Position numbers and translations under genes: made by a program. The notes under the pieces were generated by a model that made no database searches, was not told where the DNA came from, and worked only from the letters and a program-made list of their open reading frames with translations. Shown one piece after another: positions 6,358 to 13,420 of a stretch of DNA of 13,708 nt; positions within the stretch are counted from its first letter, which is position 1, and every line of letters starts with the position of its first letter. Origin of the DNA: Weissella koreensis KCTC 3621 (GTDB lineage: Bacteria > Bacillota > Bacilli > Lactobacillales > Lactobacillaceae); assembly GCF_000277645.1 (NCBI RefSeq), contig NZ_AKGG01000017.1, positions 3,158-16,865 on the forward strand, read 5' to 3'.

Positions 6358-6408
6358 CTTCGATTATTATTATATTTTAAAGTAAGTAATAAAGACAGAA
6401 ACAATAAT

Positions 6409-6424
6409 TTGAAAATCGTTTCAA
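6409..6424. promoter_or_regulatory. Candidate TetR operator between divergent genes
   Basis: The perfect dyad TTGAAA-ATCG-TTTCAA is of a size typical for a TetR-family dimer and lies 45 bp before the regulator's start. A weak plus-strand promoter could use GTTTCA (6418-6423) with TTTATT at 17-bp spacing, which would place the dyad over the -35 box and allow autorepression. Assignment rests on position and symmetry only. Confidence 0.5.
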
Positions 6425-6469
6425 TTACAACAACCATTCATTTATTGTTCATTTTTGAAAGGAATTATT

Positions 6470-7051
6470 ATGTATTCACATAAAACTAATCAAACAAAAG
6501 CTCAAATTATCGATGCATTCATCACAATTTTAAACACCAAAGATATTTCAAAAATTACAATATCTGATATTACCAAAGAAGCAAAAATCAATAGAGGAAC
6601 TTTTTACCGACATTTTGATGACAAATTTGATTTAATTAATAAAAAAGAAGATGAGATATTGGATCAGACAAAAGATATTCTTAAAAAATATCTTGATGAC
6701 AATGTTACTTCATCAAGCTTTAATACGTATCGAACTGAAGTTCTTAGTGTCCTAAATAACAATTCTTCTTTTATTTCAGCTATGATAGGTGAAAACGGAG
6801 ATTTAACCTTTGAGACTAAAATCCTCACAGAGATGTATACCTTCTCCCAAAACAATATAAAATATTTTGGAATTGTAATTGATCATCCTACAATTGAACA
6901 AGAAATCACATTACAATTTCTTACTAATGGGTTACTCGGCGTGATTAAGACATGGTTGCAAAATACTGATATTAGTATTGAAGAACTTTCTCAAATAATA
7001 GATGACATTATTGAAAAGGGCATACTAAATACTATAAGTAATTCTAATTAA
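6470..7051 (+). CDS. TetR-family transcriptional regulator
   Basis: This 193-residue protein has the N-terminal TetR helix-turn-helix (about residues 8-55): KAQIIDAFITIL, then ITISDITKEAKINRGTFYRH and FDDKFDLI, a textbook match to the family. The C-terminal ligand and dimerisation domain (about 60-190) is all-helical, with LQFLTNGLLGVIKTWLQ resembling the DhaS/AcrR-like C-terminal pattern of Gram-positive TetR proteins. I chose the ATG at 6470 because GAAAGGA lies 6 nt upstream; the TTG at 6455 would overlap that site. It is divergent from the YhgE-like membrane protein, its probable target. The inducer is unknown. It is followed by a terminator shared with the convergent hydrolase gene. Confidence 0.92.
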   Translation: MYSHKTNQTKAQIIDAFITILNTKDISKITISDITKEAKINRGTFYRHFDDKFDLINKKEDEILDQTKDILKKYLDDNVTSSSFNTYRTEVLSVLNNNSSFISAMIGENGDLTFETKILTEMYTFSQNNIKYFGIVIDHPTIEQEITLQFLTNGLLGVIKTWLQNTDISIEELSQIIDDIIEKGILNTISNSN

Positions 7052-7070
7052 ATTTAATATCTTGAATATA

Positions 7071-7100
7071 AAAAGAGATCATTCAACGATGATCTCTTTT
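7071..7100. terminator. Bidirectional terminator between TetR and hydrolase genes
   Basis: Perfect 12-bp arms AAAAGAGATCAT/ATGATCTCTTTT around a 6-nt loop give T-runs on both strands. It lies 19 bp after the TetR stop codon and 11 bp beyond the stop codon of the convergent hydrolase gene. Confidence 0.9.
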
Positions 7101-7111
7101 ATTAAAAAATT

Positions 7112-7945
7112 TTATTTCAAAAATTCATTTACTACTTTTGAAAAGTCCATTGGATATTGGAATAAAGAAGTATGTCCGGCATCAGCATAAATTTTTAGCT
7201 GCGAATTTGGAATCTGTTGCGCAATTGCATAAGAACCTTGCGTTGGCACCATTGCATCTGTATCGCCGTTCACCACTAGGGTTTCCGCATTTATTTTCGT
7301 CAAATCATCATTTTGATCATTCGCAAATTTTTTAATTGCTTTTAACTGTCTTAAATAGGCAGTTAAAGCTATTTTTTGATCTTTTACAACGACACGCTGC
7401 TTCAACCGGCCTATAAATTCACGAGCTTTTGTCTTACCTTCTGTACTGGTGGTAAAAAACAAACGTTCTTTCACATCTTGCCTGGTAAAGATGGTCTTAA
7501 GTAAAAATTGATTGGTAACTTTACCAACATCCCCAATTTTATGATCTCCCTTAGGACCCGTTCCAACGAGAATTAATTGATGAACCATTTTAGGATATTT
7601 TAGCGTGAAATCTTGGGCAATAAATCCTCCCATTGAAAGACCTAGTAAATCTACCTCTTGCAAATTCAATGCCTCTATAAAATAAGCCACTTCATCTGCC
7701 ATTTCCTCAATTTTCGTTGGCACAGTCCCATTTGACAAACCAATTCCAGAATTATCAAAAACTATAATCCAACGATTCTGGCTTAATTCATCAATTAATG
7801 CTGGATCCCAATTATCTAAAGTTGCCGAAAGGTGATTCAATAAAAGTAATGGACGCCCCGTTTTGTTTCCCATTTCACGATATGCAAATTTATGGCTTCC
7901 CCTTGCCACAACAAAACGATTAGGACTCTCTAAATAATTTTCCAT
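7112..7945 (-). CDS. Alpha/beta-fold hydrolase
   Basis: This 277-residue cytoplasmic enzyme has the complete alpha/beta-hydrolase triad: Ser104 in the nucleophile elbow GLSMGG, Asp230 in NGDTDAMVP and His258 in DAGHTSLFQYP. The oxyanion-hole strand reads LLNHLSATLDNWDP (about 35-48), a pattern of the LNHL-DNWDP subgroup common in Firmicutes and close to haloperoxidase/esterase-like members. The cap region is about 135-205. The substrate is likely a small ester or similar, but not identifiable. AAGGAG lies 11 nt before the ATG. It is divergent from an aldo/keto reductase across a 503-bp spacer; a strong candidate promoter at 8173-8201 would give it a leader of about 220 nt. Joint detoxification of a reactive carbonyl with the reductase is possible but only inferred. 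Confidence 0.9.
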   Translation of the reverse strand: MENYLESPNRFVVARGSHKFAYREMGNKTGRPLLLLNHLSATLDNWDPALIDELSQNRWIIVFDNSGIGLSNGTVPTKIEEMADEVAYFIEALNLQEVDLLGLSMGGFIAQDFTLKYPKMVHQLILVGTGPKGDHKIGDVGKVTNQFLLKTIFTRQDVKERLFFTTSTEGKTKAREFIGRLKQRVVVKDQKIALTAYLRQLKAIKKFANDQNDDLTKINAETLVVNGDTDAMVPTQGSYAIAQQIPNSQLKIYADAGHTSLFQYPMDFSKVVNEFLK

Positions 7946-8172
7946 CAGTAATACTACTCCTTAAAATGCTTAACAATTTTACCTTATCTTCCATCAAAAG
8001 AAACTAATTTAAGGTTCCCTAACCTTCAATACAAAGTAAGGACATTTTTTTAATTTATAGAATGGTTTAATTCATCTAAATTTTTCTGAAATTTTAATTT
8101 CTCGTTTCAATTCTTTAACTTAATAAAATTATTTAATCAACTAATCTTATATTTTTCTGGAACGTTCATTCA

Positions 8173-8201
8173 AGTATACGATGTATTTTTTACATCGTCA
8201 A
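8173..8201 (-). promoter_or_regulatory. Near-consensus promoter with an embedded dyad
   Basis: On the minus strand TTGACG (8196-8201), exactly 17 bp and TATACT (8173-8178) make a strong sigma-A promoter. The spacer is filled by the perfect dyad ACGATGTA-N5-TACATCGT (8178-8198), so a bound repressor would sit across both boxes. The next gene in this direction is the hydrolase, about 220 nt after the expected start site. Confidence 0.65.
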
Positions 8202-8362
8202 TTTTTAAATTGTTTGAAATCAAACATGTTAGCCAAAATTTAAAAGCATTTACAATTTAAATAAGCAGCAATTTATAATCAATTTAGCGTTAATCATTCG
8301 TTCACACGTAATTAACTTTTTTTAAGTTCTGTTTCTAAAAATAAGGGTTAAGATTAAATATA

Positions 8363-8391
8363 GATAGTTATTCATAGTACGAATGACTATC
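8363..8391. promoter_or_regulatory. Inverted repeat upstream of the aldo/keto reductase
   Basis: Arms GATAGTTATTC and GAATGACTATC (one mismatch, wobble in RNA) flank 7 nt, ending 57 bp before the start codon. AT-rich TAAATATAGA just upstream could be a -10 region without a good -35. The repeat would then lie at the start of the transcript, as an operator or leader hairpin. Confidence 0.45.
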
Positions 8392-8448
8392 TCATAAAAA
8401 TAATTAACTGCAATCTTTTTACATTAATCACTAAGGAAGCTAAATACT

Positions 8449-9270
8449 ATGGAATATTTTGAATTAAATAATGGTGTAAAAGTACCTAAATTAGGATTTG
8501 GAACTTATCAAATGCCTAATAGTATTACAGAAAAAAATGTTACTAAGGCGCTCGACCTTGGTTATCGTAATATCGATACCGCCCAAAATTATGGTAATGA
8601 AAAAGAAGTTGGAGCGGCAATTAACAAAAGCAGTATTTCACGAGACCAAATTTTTGTAACTTCGAAGGTCCAGACTTCTGGGTATGATGATACTAAACGT
8701 GGTATTGATGAATCACTTCATACCGCCCAGCTAGATTACTTTGATTTAATGATTATTCATTGGCCAACGATCCACGATGAAGAAACTTATCATGCTCTAG
8801 AAGCTGCATATAAAGCTGGTAAGGTAAGGGCTATTGGGTTAAGTAATTTTAATAGTCAACAAACACAAGCAATCATCAATCAAAGTGATGTTATTCCGGC
8901 AGTAAACCAAATTGAAACTCATATATATTGGCAACAAAAGAAAATGCATACCTATCTAAACGAACAACATATTCTGCATGAAGCTTGGGCTCCACTGGGA
9001 GAGGGTAGAACGAATATGTTGCAAGACCCGTTGCTTAAAAACATTGCAGCTAATCATCAAAAGTCTGTGGCTCAAACCATTTTAAGATTCTTAACCCAAG
9101 AAGACATCATGGTGATTCCTAAGTCTACTAATCCTGAACATATTGCTACTAATTTAGACATTTTTGACTTTCAATTAAATGCTAATGAAATTAACGAGAT
9201 CAGAAATTTAGATCATAAAGCCTCAACCACTTATTGGCCATCATCAATGCAAGAAGAAGCAAATTATTAA
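8449..9270 (+). CDS. Aldo/keto reductase
   Basis: This 273-residue protein is a typical bacterial AKR (AKR5-like, 2,5-diketo-gluconate reductase style) of usual length, folding as a TIM barrel. The catalytic tetrad is complete: Asp43 and Tyr48 (NIDTAQNYGNE), Lys73 (VTSKV) and His104 (IIHWP). The nicotinamide site includes SNFN (132-135) and NQIETH (153-158), and the NADPH phosphate loop reads IPKST (223-227). It should reduce aldehydes or ketones to alcohols with NADPH in the cytosol; the natural substrate cannot be told. AAGGAAG lies 9 nt before the ATG. It is followed by a strong hairpin and is divergent from the hydrolase. No dedicated regulator gene adjoins it. Confidence 0.94.
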   Translation: MEYFELNNGVKVPKLGFGTYQMPNSITEKNVTKALDLGYRNIDTAQNYGNEKEVGAAINKSSISRDQIFVTSKVQTSGYDDTKRGIDESLHTAQLDYFDLMIIHWPTIHDEETYHALEAAYKAGKVRAIGLSNFNSQQTQAIINQSDVIPAVNQIETHIYWQQKKMHTYLNEQHILHEAWAPLGEGRTNMLQDPLLKNIAANHQKSVAQTILRFLTQEDIMVIPKSTNPEHIATNLDIFDFQLNANEINEIRNLDHKASTTYWPSSMQEEANY

Positions 9271-9282
9271 TCATTTCATTCC

Positions 9283-9333
9283 AAAAAAGCTTCCCTTAGA
9301 TAGAAATAAATTCTATCTAAGGGAAGCTTTTTT
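9283..9333. terminator. Bidirectional terminator between reductase and antiporter genes
   Basis: Perfect 23-bp arms starting AAAAAAGCTTCCC (9283-9305) and ending GGGAAGCTTTTTT (to 9333) around the loop ATAAA. It ends both convergent transcripts; the last base of the antiporter stop codon is within the stem. Confidence 0.93.
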
Positions 9334-10907
9334 TAAACTAGACGATTTTGAGAGTCCAACATAAGAATTTCAGCGTATAAAATTTCACTATAGATTTCAT
9401 GTATAAGATCCGTCTGTTCAGGAATTTGATTAGCCAGTTGATATAGATAATTGCGCTCGGCCGTAAATGCTTGAATCATCAACTTCTGACGATTACGACT
9501 TTTTAAATGATTTAAATGAGTTCCATTTGTACCAAATTGGCGATACTGTTTTAGAAAACTTCCAATTGAGTTTCTTTTACTCTGGTCACGTAAATCATAA
9601 AGTACCATTTCCTTAATTTCTGAATCAACTTTTAAATTCTCAATGGTCTTTATTCCAATAGATACTGCCTGCTCCCGAATTTTTTGGAGATGCTGTTCAC
9701 GTGTATTGGGATCTGGACTTTGCGGTAGAATAATTTTAAATAGAATGGTTGGTACTAAGAAACTCAGTAAAATAATTGTTGTTTCAGTAATAATTAACCC
9801 AATAAATAAATTATTTGGCAAATAATCACTAGCTATAAAAGTCATTGCTAATGTGACTGTTCCATGAACACCACCAAAACTAAAAACGATACTTTCCCTT
9901 ACAGAATATTTAAATTTACTATAAATAAAACGGCAAAGTATTAGCAAAAAGTATACTAAAATTCCCGTTCCTATCCAAAAGAACACAGGTACGAGTGCTG
10001 GGATTGGAACAGCTGTAATTTTAGCTAAAGAAATTCCTAAAATAAAGAAAACAACACTATTTAAAACTTCAGTTAAGAAAGAAATCGACTGTAACGTAAA
10101 AACTGTTTGCCGTGAAGATACAAAACGACTTCGATTCGATTCACTATTATGCGTTAATCCAGCAATAACCACAGCAATTATCCCGGAGGTATGTAAACTT
10201 TCAGCAATAAAATAAATCAAAATAGGAGTTAAAATATACAGTAAAGTTTGCGAAGAATTAACATTAAATGTTGATCGCATCAATAATTGCCTAATTATAA
10301 TTACTAAATTACTTAAAATGATTCCAATTATTGCCCCACCAATGGTCATAAACAAAAATTGGACGAAGTTTTGACTAAAAGATATGGTTCCCGTTGCAAA
10401 CCATAAAAATCCTGCTTGTAATAAAATAATTCCAGAAGCGTCATTAAATAAAGCCTCTTCACTAATTCGATCAGAAACACCCGAGTCAACTTTCCGACTG
10501 GTAATTATCGTTTCAAATCCAGTCGCATCTGTCGGTGTGCTGATGGCAGCAATAATTAAAGCAAATGCTACATTTAATCCCAGCAATACATGGGTTGAAA
10601 ATGTCACAATTAATGCTGAAATAAGAACTAAAACGGCTGAGCTACCAACTATTTCTTTTAAACGTGTTTCAATTTTAATTATCGGTTTCCGCTGACCATC
10701 GAAAAAAAGTAATGGTGCTAGAATAACTAGCATAAAAACTTCATTATTCAGTTGCGGAAATATATTTCTTACCCATGGTAACAATCCAATACCAAAACCA
10801 AAGATTGTATTCAAATAAGTATTCGCAATTTGAGGGAAAAGTTTAGAGATAAAGTTACTAATGGTGATTGATGCTAAAATAATGACTATAATGCTGATTA
10901 GATTCAT
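9333..10907 (-). CDS. CPA1-family Na+/H+ antiporter
   Basis: This 524-residue integral membrane protein has about 12 hydrophobic segments up to residue 395 and a hydrophilic cytoplasmic tail of about 125 residues. CPA1 marks are present: PLLFFDGQ (66-72), TPTDATGFE (124-132), the ND motif in EEALFNDASGI (150-160; Asn155-Asp156, the ion-binding Asp) and SFGGVHGTVTLA (343-354), equivalent to GLRGAVSLA of other members but with His instead of the usual Arg. It should exchange cytoplasmic Na+ or K+ for protons for pH and salt homeostasis. I chose the ATG at 10905-10907 because GGAG lies 8 nt upstream; an upstream in-frame start at 10958 falls in the -35 region of the promoter. It is divergent from a LysR gene and shares promoter space with it, which suggests regulation by that protein. 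Confidence 0.92.
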   Translation of the reverse strand: MNLISIIVIILASITISNFISKLFPQIANTYLNTIFGFGIGLLPWVRNIFPQLNNEVFMLVILAPLLFFDGQRKPIIKIETRLKEIVGSSAVLVLISALIVTFSTHVLLGLNVAFALIIAAISTPTDATGFETIITSRKVDSGVSDRISEEALFNDASGIILLQAGFLWFATGTISFSQNFVQFLFMTIGGAIIGIILSNLVIIIRQLLMRSTFNVNSSQTLLYILTPILIYFIAESLHTSGIIAVVIAGLTHNSESNRSRFVSSRQTVFTLQSISFLTEVLNSVVFFILGISLAKITAVPIPALVPVFFWIGTGILVYFLLILCRFIYSKFKYSVRESIVFSFGGVHGTVTLAMTFIASDYLPNNLFIGLIITETTIILLSFLVPTILFKIILPQSPDPNTREQHLQKIREQAVSIGIKTIENLKVDSEIKEMVLYDLRDQSKRNSIGSFLKQYRQFGTNGTHLNHLKSRNRQKLMIQAFTAERNYLYQLANQIPEQTDLIHEIYSEILYAEILMLDSQNRLV

Positions 10908-10928
10908 AATTACTACTCCTTTAATTAT

Positions 10929-10981
10929 TCTATATAAGTATACAATTAAAGTTGACAAAGGATCATCTAAGAAGATAGTAT
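10929..10981. promoter_or_regulatory. Overlapping divergent promoters of antiporter and LysR genes
   Basis: Plus strand: TTGACA (10952-10957), 18 bp, TAGTAT (10976-10981) toward the LysR gene. Minus strand: TTGTCA (10953-10958), 18 bp, TATAGA (10929-10934) toward the antiporter. The two -35 boxes overlap by five bases, so the two transcription units compete for one polymerase site. Shared control by the LysR protein is the usual arrangement for such pairs. Confidence 0.6.
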
Positions 10982-11022
10982 TGCGTTAATTATAGGTTAA
11001 TACTTAGGAGGAATATCTTTGC

Positions 11023-11919
11023 ATGTATGACGCGAAACTAGATACATTTATTCAAGTAGTGGAGTCAGGTAGCTTTACAAAAGCTGCGGCTCAATTATTT
11101 ATTTCACCCGTTTCAGTTATGAAACAAATTGAGTCTTTAGAGAATGCTACCAAAGTTAAATTATTCAATCGTTCCACCAAAGGAGTAACACTAACTGCAG
11201 CCGGAAAATCTATATATAACTCAGCTTTACAATTAATTAAAGCCTCAGAAACAGCAGTTGAGCAGGCTCAAAATATTTCTAAAAATGAAAAACAAGTTAT
11301 CCGAATTGGCACTTCACTATTACGTTCAGGAAGTCTCCTAATTGATCTGTGGTCAAAAGTTAACAGTGGTGAACTTCCATTCAATTTAAAGATTGTTCCT
11401 TTTGGTGATGATCCAAGTAGCATGCAAAAAATGCTTACATCATTAGGCGATACTCTTGATTGCTTTGTTGGTCCCGGTGATTCGTATGAAATTTTAAATG
11501 GTCCATACAAGATGGCGGTACTTGAAAATAAAATTTGCTATTGTGCCGTTCCACGTCGAAATCACTTAGCTAAAAAAGAAAGTCTTGATTGGTCTGATTT
11601 GGACGATGAGTCATTGCTTCTTGTTAGAAGAGGTCAATCTCCAGAACTAGATCAATTACGTACCGAAATTGAAACAAGCCACTCTAAAATCAATATTGTG
11701 AATACCGACAATTTCTATGATATTGATGCTTTTAATCTAAGCGAACAAGAAAATTATATTATGGAAACTTTAGATATTTGGAAAGACCTTCATCCAGCCT
11801 TGGTCACTATTCCGATGAAATGGGATTATAAAATGCCTTATGGAATTATTTATTCTAATAATGCATCTAATCATGTGCGTGATTTTATTAAAGAAAGTGA
11901 AAAATTATATCAAAATTAA
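11023..11919 (+). CDS. LysR-family transcriptional regulator
   Basis: This 298-residue protein has the LysR helix-turn-helix at residues 1-62 (FIQVVESGSFTKAAAQLFIS, then SVMKQIESLE and LFNRSTKGVTLTAAGK), a linker helix (about 65-90) and a periplasmic-binding-like effector domain (about 92-295; RIGTSLL, FGDDPSSMQKMLTSLGD, CFVGPGDSY, VPRRNHLAKKESLDW). Length is normal. AGGAGG lies 11 nt before the ATG. It is divergent from the Na+/H+ antiporter with overlapping promoters, so it probably controls both that gene and itself; the co-inducer is unknown. A perfect-stem terminator follows directly, overlapping the stop codon. Confidence 0.94.
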   Translation: MYDAKLDTFIQVVESGSFTKAAAQLFISPVSVMKQIESLENATKVKLFNRSTKGVTLTAAGKSIYNSALQLIKASETAVEQAQNISKNEKQVIRIGTSLLRSGSLLIDLWSKVNSGELPFNLKIVPFGDDPSSMQKMLTSLGDTLDCFVGPGDSYEILNGPYKMAVLENKICYCAVPRRNHLAKKESLDWSDLDDESLLLVRRGQSPELDQLRTEIETSHSKINIVNTDNFYDIDAFNLSEQENYIMETLDIWKDLHPALVTIPMKWDYKMPYGIIYSNNASNHVRDFIKESEKLYQN

Positions 11920-11966
11920 AAAAATAATCCTATTAAATTTTAAACAATTTAATAGGATTATTTTTT
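11919..11966. terminator. Bidirectional terminator after the LysR gene
   Basis: Perfect 21-bp arms (AAAAAATAATCC... at 11919-11939 and ...GGATTATTTTTT at 11946-11966) around a 6-nt loop. It starts at the last base of the LysR stop codon and also serves the convergent transporter gene, 78 bp away. A separate perfect 14-bp palindrome AATCAAT-ATTGATT lies just beyond it. Confidence 0.9.
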
Positions 11967-12044
11967 ATATACTTAATCAATATTGATTGAAAATATTTTT
12001 TTCGAAATATCAAACTTTAACAAGATGTATAAAATTAATTTAAT

Positions 12045-12989
12045 TTATACAAAATAAACAATTACGATCCCTACAAGCATAACAGCAGCGCCAATAATTT
12101 GAAGCCGCGTCACCGGAATCTTTGAAGACCTGAAAAATGCAAATTGATCAACTAAAATGCTAAATCCTAACTGACCAAAGAGTGAAATAACTACCACCGC
12201 CCCTGTTCCAATTTGTGGTGCCAACCAAGCAATAAGAATAATATTGATTCCACCAAGAATACCGCCAATTAGGACCCACCAATCTTTTTTACCCAGCTTA
12301 TTGCCATTATTATTGAATTTTAAAACAGGAGCTTTTGTAATAAAACTTATAATAATTAAAACTATAGTTCCTACCGTAAAGGTAACTAACGCCGCATGAA
12401 TTGGTGAATGAAGTACTACTCCTAATCGCCCGTTGGTTGCTGTTTGAATAGCAAATAATACTCCACTAAAAATCCCTAATAGTTCCCAAATAAATTGATG
12501 TGGAACCCTCTTTGTAGATGAGTTAGAAACTTTTTTACTAGATTCAAAAATCCCAACGATACTTAACAAGCCTAAAATAACAAAAACAAGGCCGATTATT
12601 TTAACCAATGTTAATTTTGTAATTGGAGAAGAAAATAGCCCAAATTGGTCAATCACAATCCCCATCATAATTTGTCCAGAAATTGGTAAAACAGCTGCTA
12701 ATTTGCTTCCTAATTTAGCAAAAAGTAAAATATTAACCGTTAAACTAAATGCACCAGTAATACTTCCCAACCATATCCACCAAGGGTTATTACTAAATAC
12801 AGATGCTGGAATTGCAATAGTATGTTTAGTGATAAAAGTTAAAGCGATTAGCAATAGCATACCAATAAAGAATGAAATGGCTGATGCTAAATATGGTGAT
12901 TTAGTGTAAGAACGCAGCTGTGCATTGATAGCTGTCTGACTAGATACACCAATTCCAATCAAAATAGGTATTAAAAATAGTAAAAACAT
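12045..12989 (-). CDS. DUF606/YdcZ-type DMT-superfamily transporter
   Basis: This 314-residue membrane protein has about ten hydrophobic segments arranged as two homologous halves. The repeat is visible: SSQTAINAQLRSYTKSPYLA near the start matches AIQTATNGRLGVVLHSPIHA in the middle, and GQIMMGIVIDQFGLF matches GQLGFSILVDQFAFF. The Q-x-x-x-N signature with SP-A and the GQ-DQF-F motif are typical of the DMT_YdcZ (DUF606) family, whose two halves occur either as separate short genes or fused as here. The substrate is unknown; small metabolites or drugs are plausible for the superfamily. AAGGAG lies 8 nt before the ATG. It stands alone, with no adjacent regulator, and its upstream region shows no clear consensus promoter. 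Confidence 0.9.
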   Translation of the reverse strand: MFLLFLIPILIGIGVSSQTAINAQLRSYTKSPYLASAISFFIGMLLLIALTFITKHTIAIPASVFSNNPWWIWLGSITGAFSLTVNILLFAKLGSKLAAVLPISGQIMMGIVIDQFGLFSSPITKLTLVKIIGLVFVILGLLSIVGIFESSKKVSNSSTKRVPHQFIWELLGIFSGVLFAIQTATNGRLGVVLHSPIHAALVTFTVGTIVLIIISFITKAPVLKFNNNGNKLGKKDWWVLIGGILGGINIILIAWLAPQIGTGAVVVISLFGQLGFSILVDQFAFFRSSKIPVTRLQIIGAAVMLVGIVIVYFV

Positions 12990-13182
12990 TTAGTTTTCTC
13001 CTTATAAATTCGTATTAACGGATCGCTGTATAATCCTTAGAGTCTTTGTATATATTTGATTTAATAACTCCTATTGTGTTTCTTTACATCACTATGTCCC
13101 GATTTCATTCCATCGCTTCCAAGTAACTAAATGTAGTATACCTAGAAATACGCAACCGGAGAATGTGCTAATTTATTCAGAC

Positions 13183-13205
13183 AGCATTAACCATTGGTTA
13201 ATGCT
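13183..13205. promoter_or_regulatory. Perfect 11-1-11 palindrome
   Basis: Arms AGCATTAACCA and TGGTTAATGCT flank a single T. With no T-run it is not a terminator. The length and symmetry suit a dimeric DNA-binding protein. It is about 190 bp upstream of the DMT gene start, and a partial echo (CGTTAACCAGC) occurs at 13263-13273. Function is unknown. Confidence 0.45.
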
Positions 13206-13358
13206 AAATATTTAGACTACTTGTTATTGAATGACTAATCCATCTAAAAAAACATTCCCTGGCGTTAACCAGCTTGAAATCCTTTTCATTAATTTACTTT
13301 AATTTTTGCCCACCAAGACAAACAATATTTAATATCCTATTTTTTATATCAATACAAT

Positions 13359-13390
13359 AAAACCACTACTGTAATATCAGTAGTGGTTTT
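13359..13390. terminator. Terminator of the LPNTA surface-protein gene
   Basis: Perfect 13-bp arms AAAACCACTACTG/CAGTAGTGGTTTT around a 6-nt loop, 30 bp after the stop codon of the surface-protein gene. The minus-strand T-run is short (TTTT followed by ATTG), and the plus strand also has TTTT. Confidence 0.85.
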
Positions 13391-13420
13391 AATCGAATTT
13401 GTCCAATCCTTGAATAAATA

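Larger units (their letters stand above)
7946..8448. other. 503-bp divergent spacer rich in dyads
   Basis: Between the divergent hydrolase and aldo/keto reductase lie four inverted repeats: AAGGTT-CCCT-AACCTT (8011-8026), ACGATGTA-N5-TACATCGT (8178-8198), TGTTTGA-AA-TCAAACA (8211-8226) and an 11-bp pair at 8363-8391. One consensus minus-strand promoter overlaps the second. The segment 8040-8140 has minus-strand fragments rich in Lys, Glu and Leu that vaguely recall the C-terminal coiled coil of MerR regulators, but they are interrupted by stops and I do not call a gene. No intact ORF is present. Confidence 0.6.
12990..13420. other. 431-bp spacer with a perfect palindrome and a terminator
   Basis: It contains the upstream region of the DMT transporter gene (TATACA on the minus strand at 13027-13032 could be a -10 box, with no clear -35), a 23-bp perfect palindrome (13183-13205) and a terminator (13359-13390). 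Short minus-strand frames occur, for example a stretch reading LLGSDGMKSGHSDVKKHNRS, but none has a ribosome binding site or usable length. I see no gene. Confidence 0.55.

Noticed and set aside
6664..6855. 63-codon minus-strand ORF inside the TetR gene
   Set aside because: Antisense shadow of a clear TetR coding frame.
7511..7526. Dyad-like TTGGTAAC/TTTACCAA inside the hydrolase gene, similar to the 2349-2370 palindrome
   Set aside because: It lies within a well-supported coding region and the arms are shorter, so chance is the simpler explanation.
8040..8340. Possible MerR-type regulator gene between hydrolase and aldo/keto reductase
   Set aside because: Only scattered Lys/Glu/Leu-rich fragments in several frames are present; no helix-turn-helix or start site is visible.
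10384..10695. 103-codon plus-strand ORF inside the antiporter gene
   Set aside because: Antisense shadow of membrane segments with the CPA1 motifs on the minus strand; no ribosome binding site.
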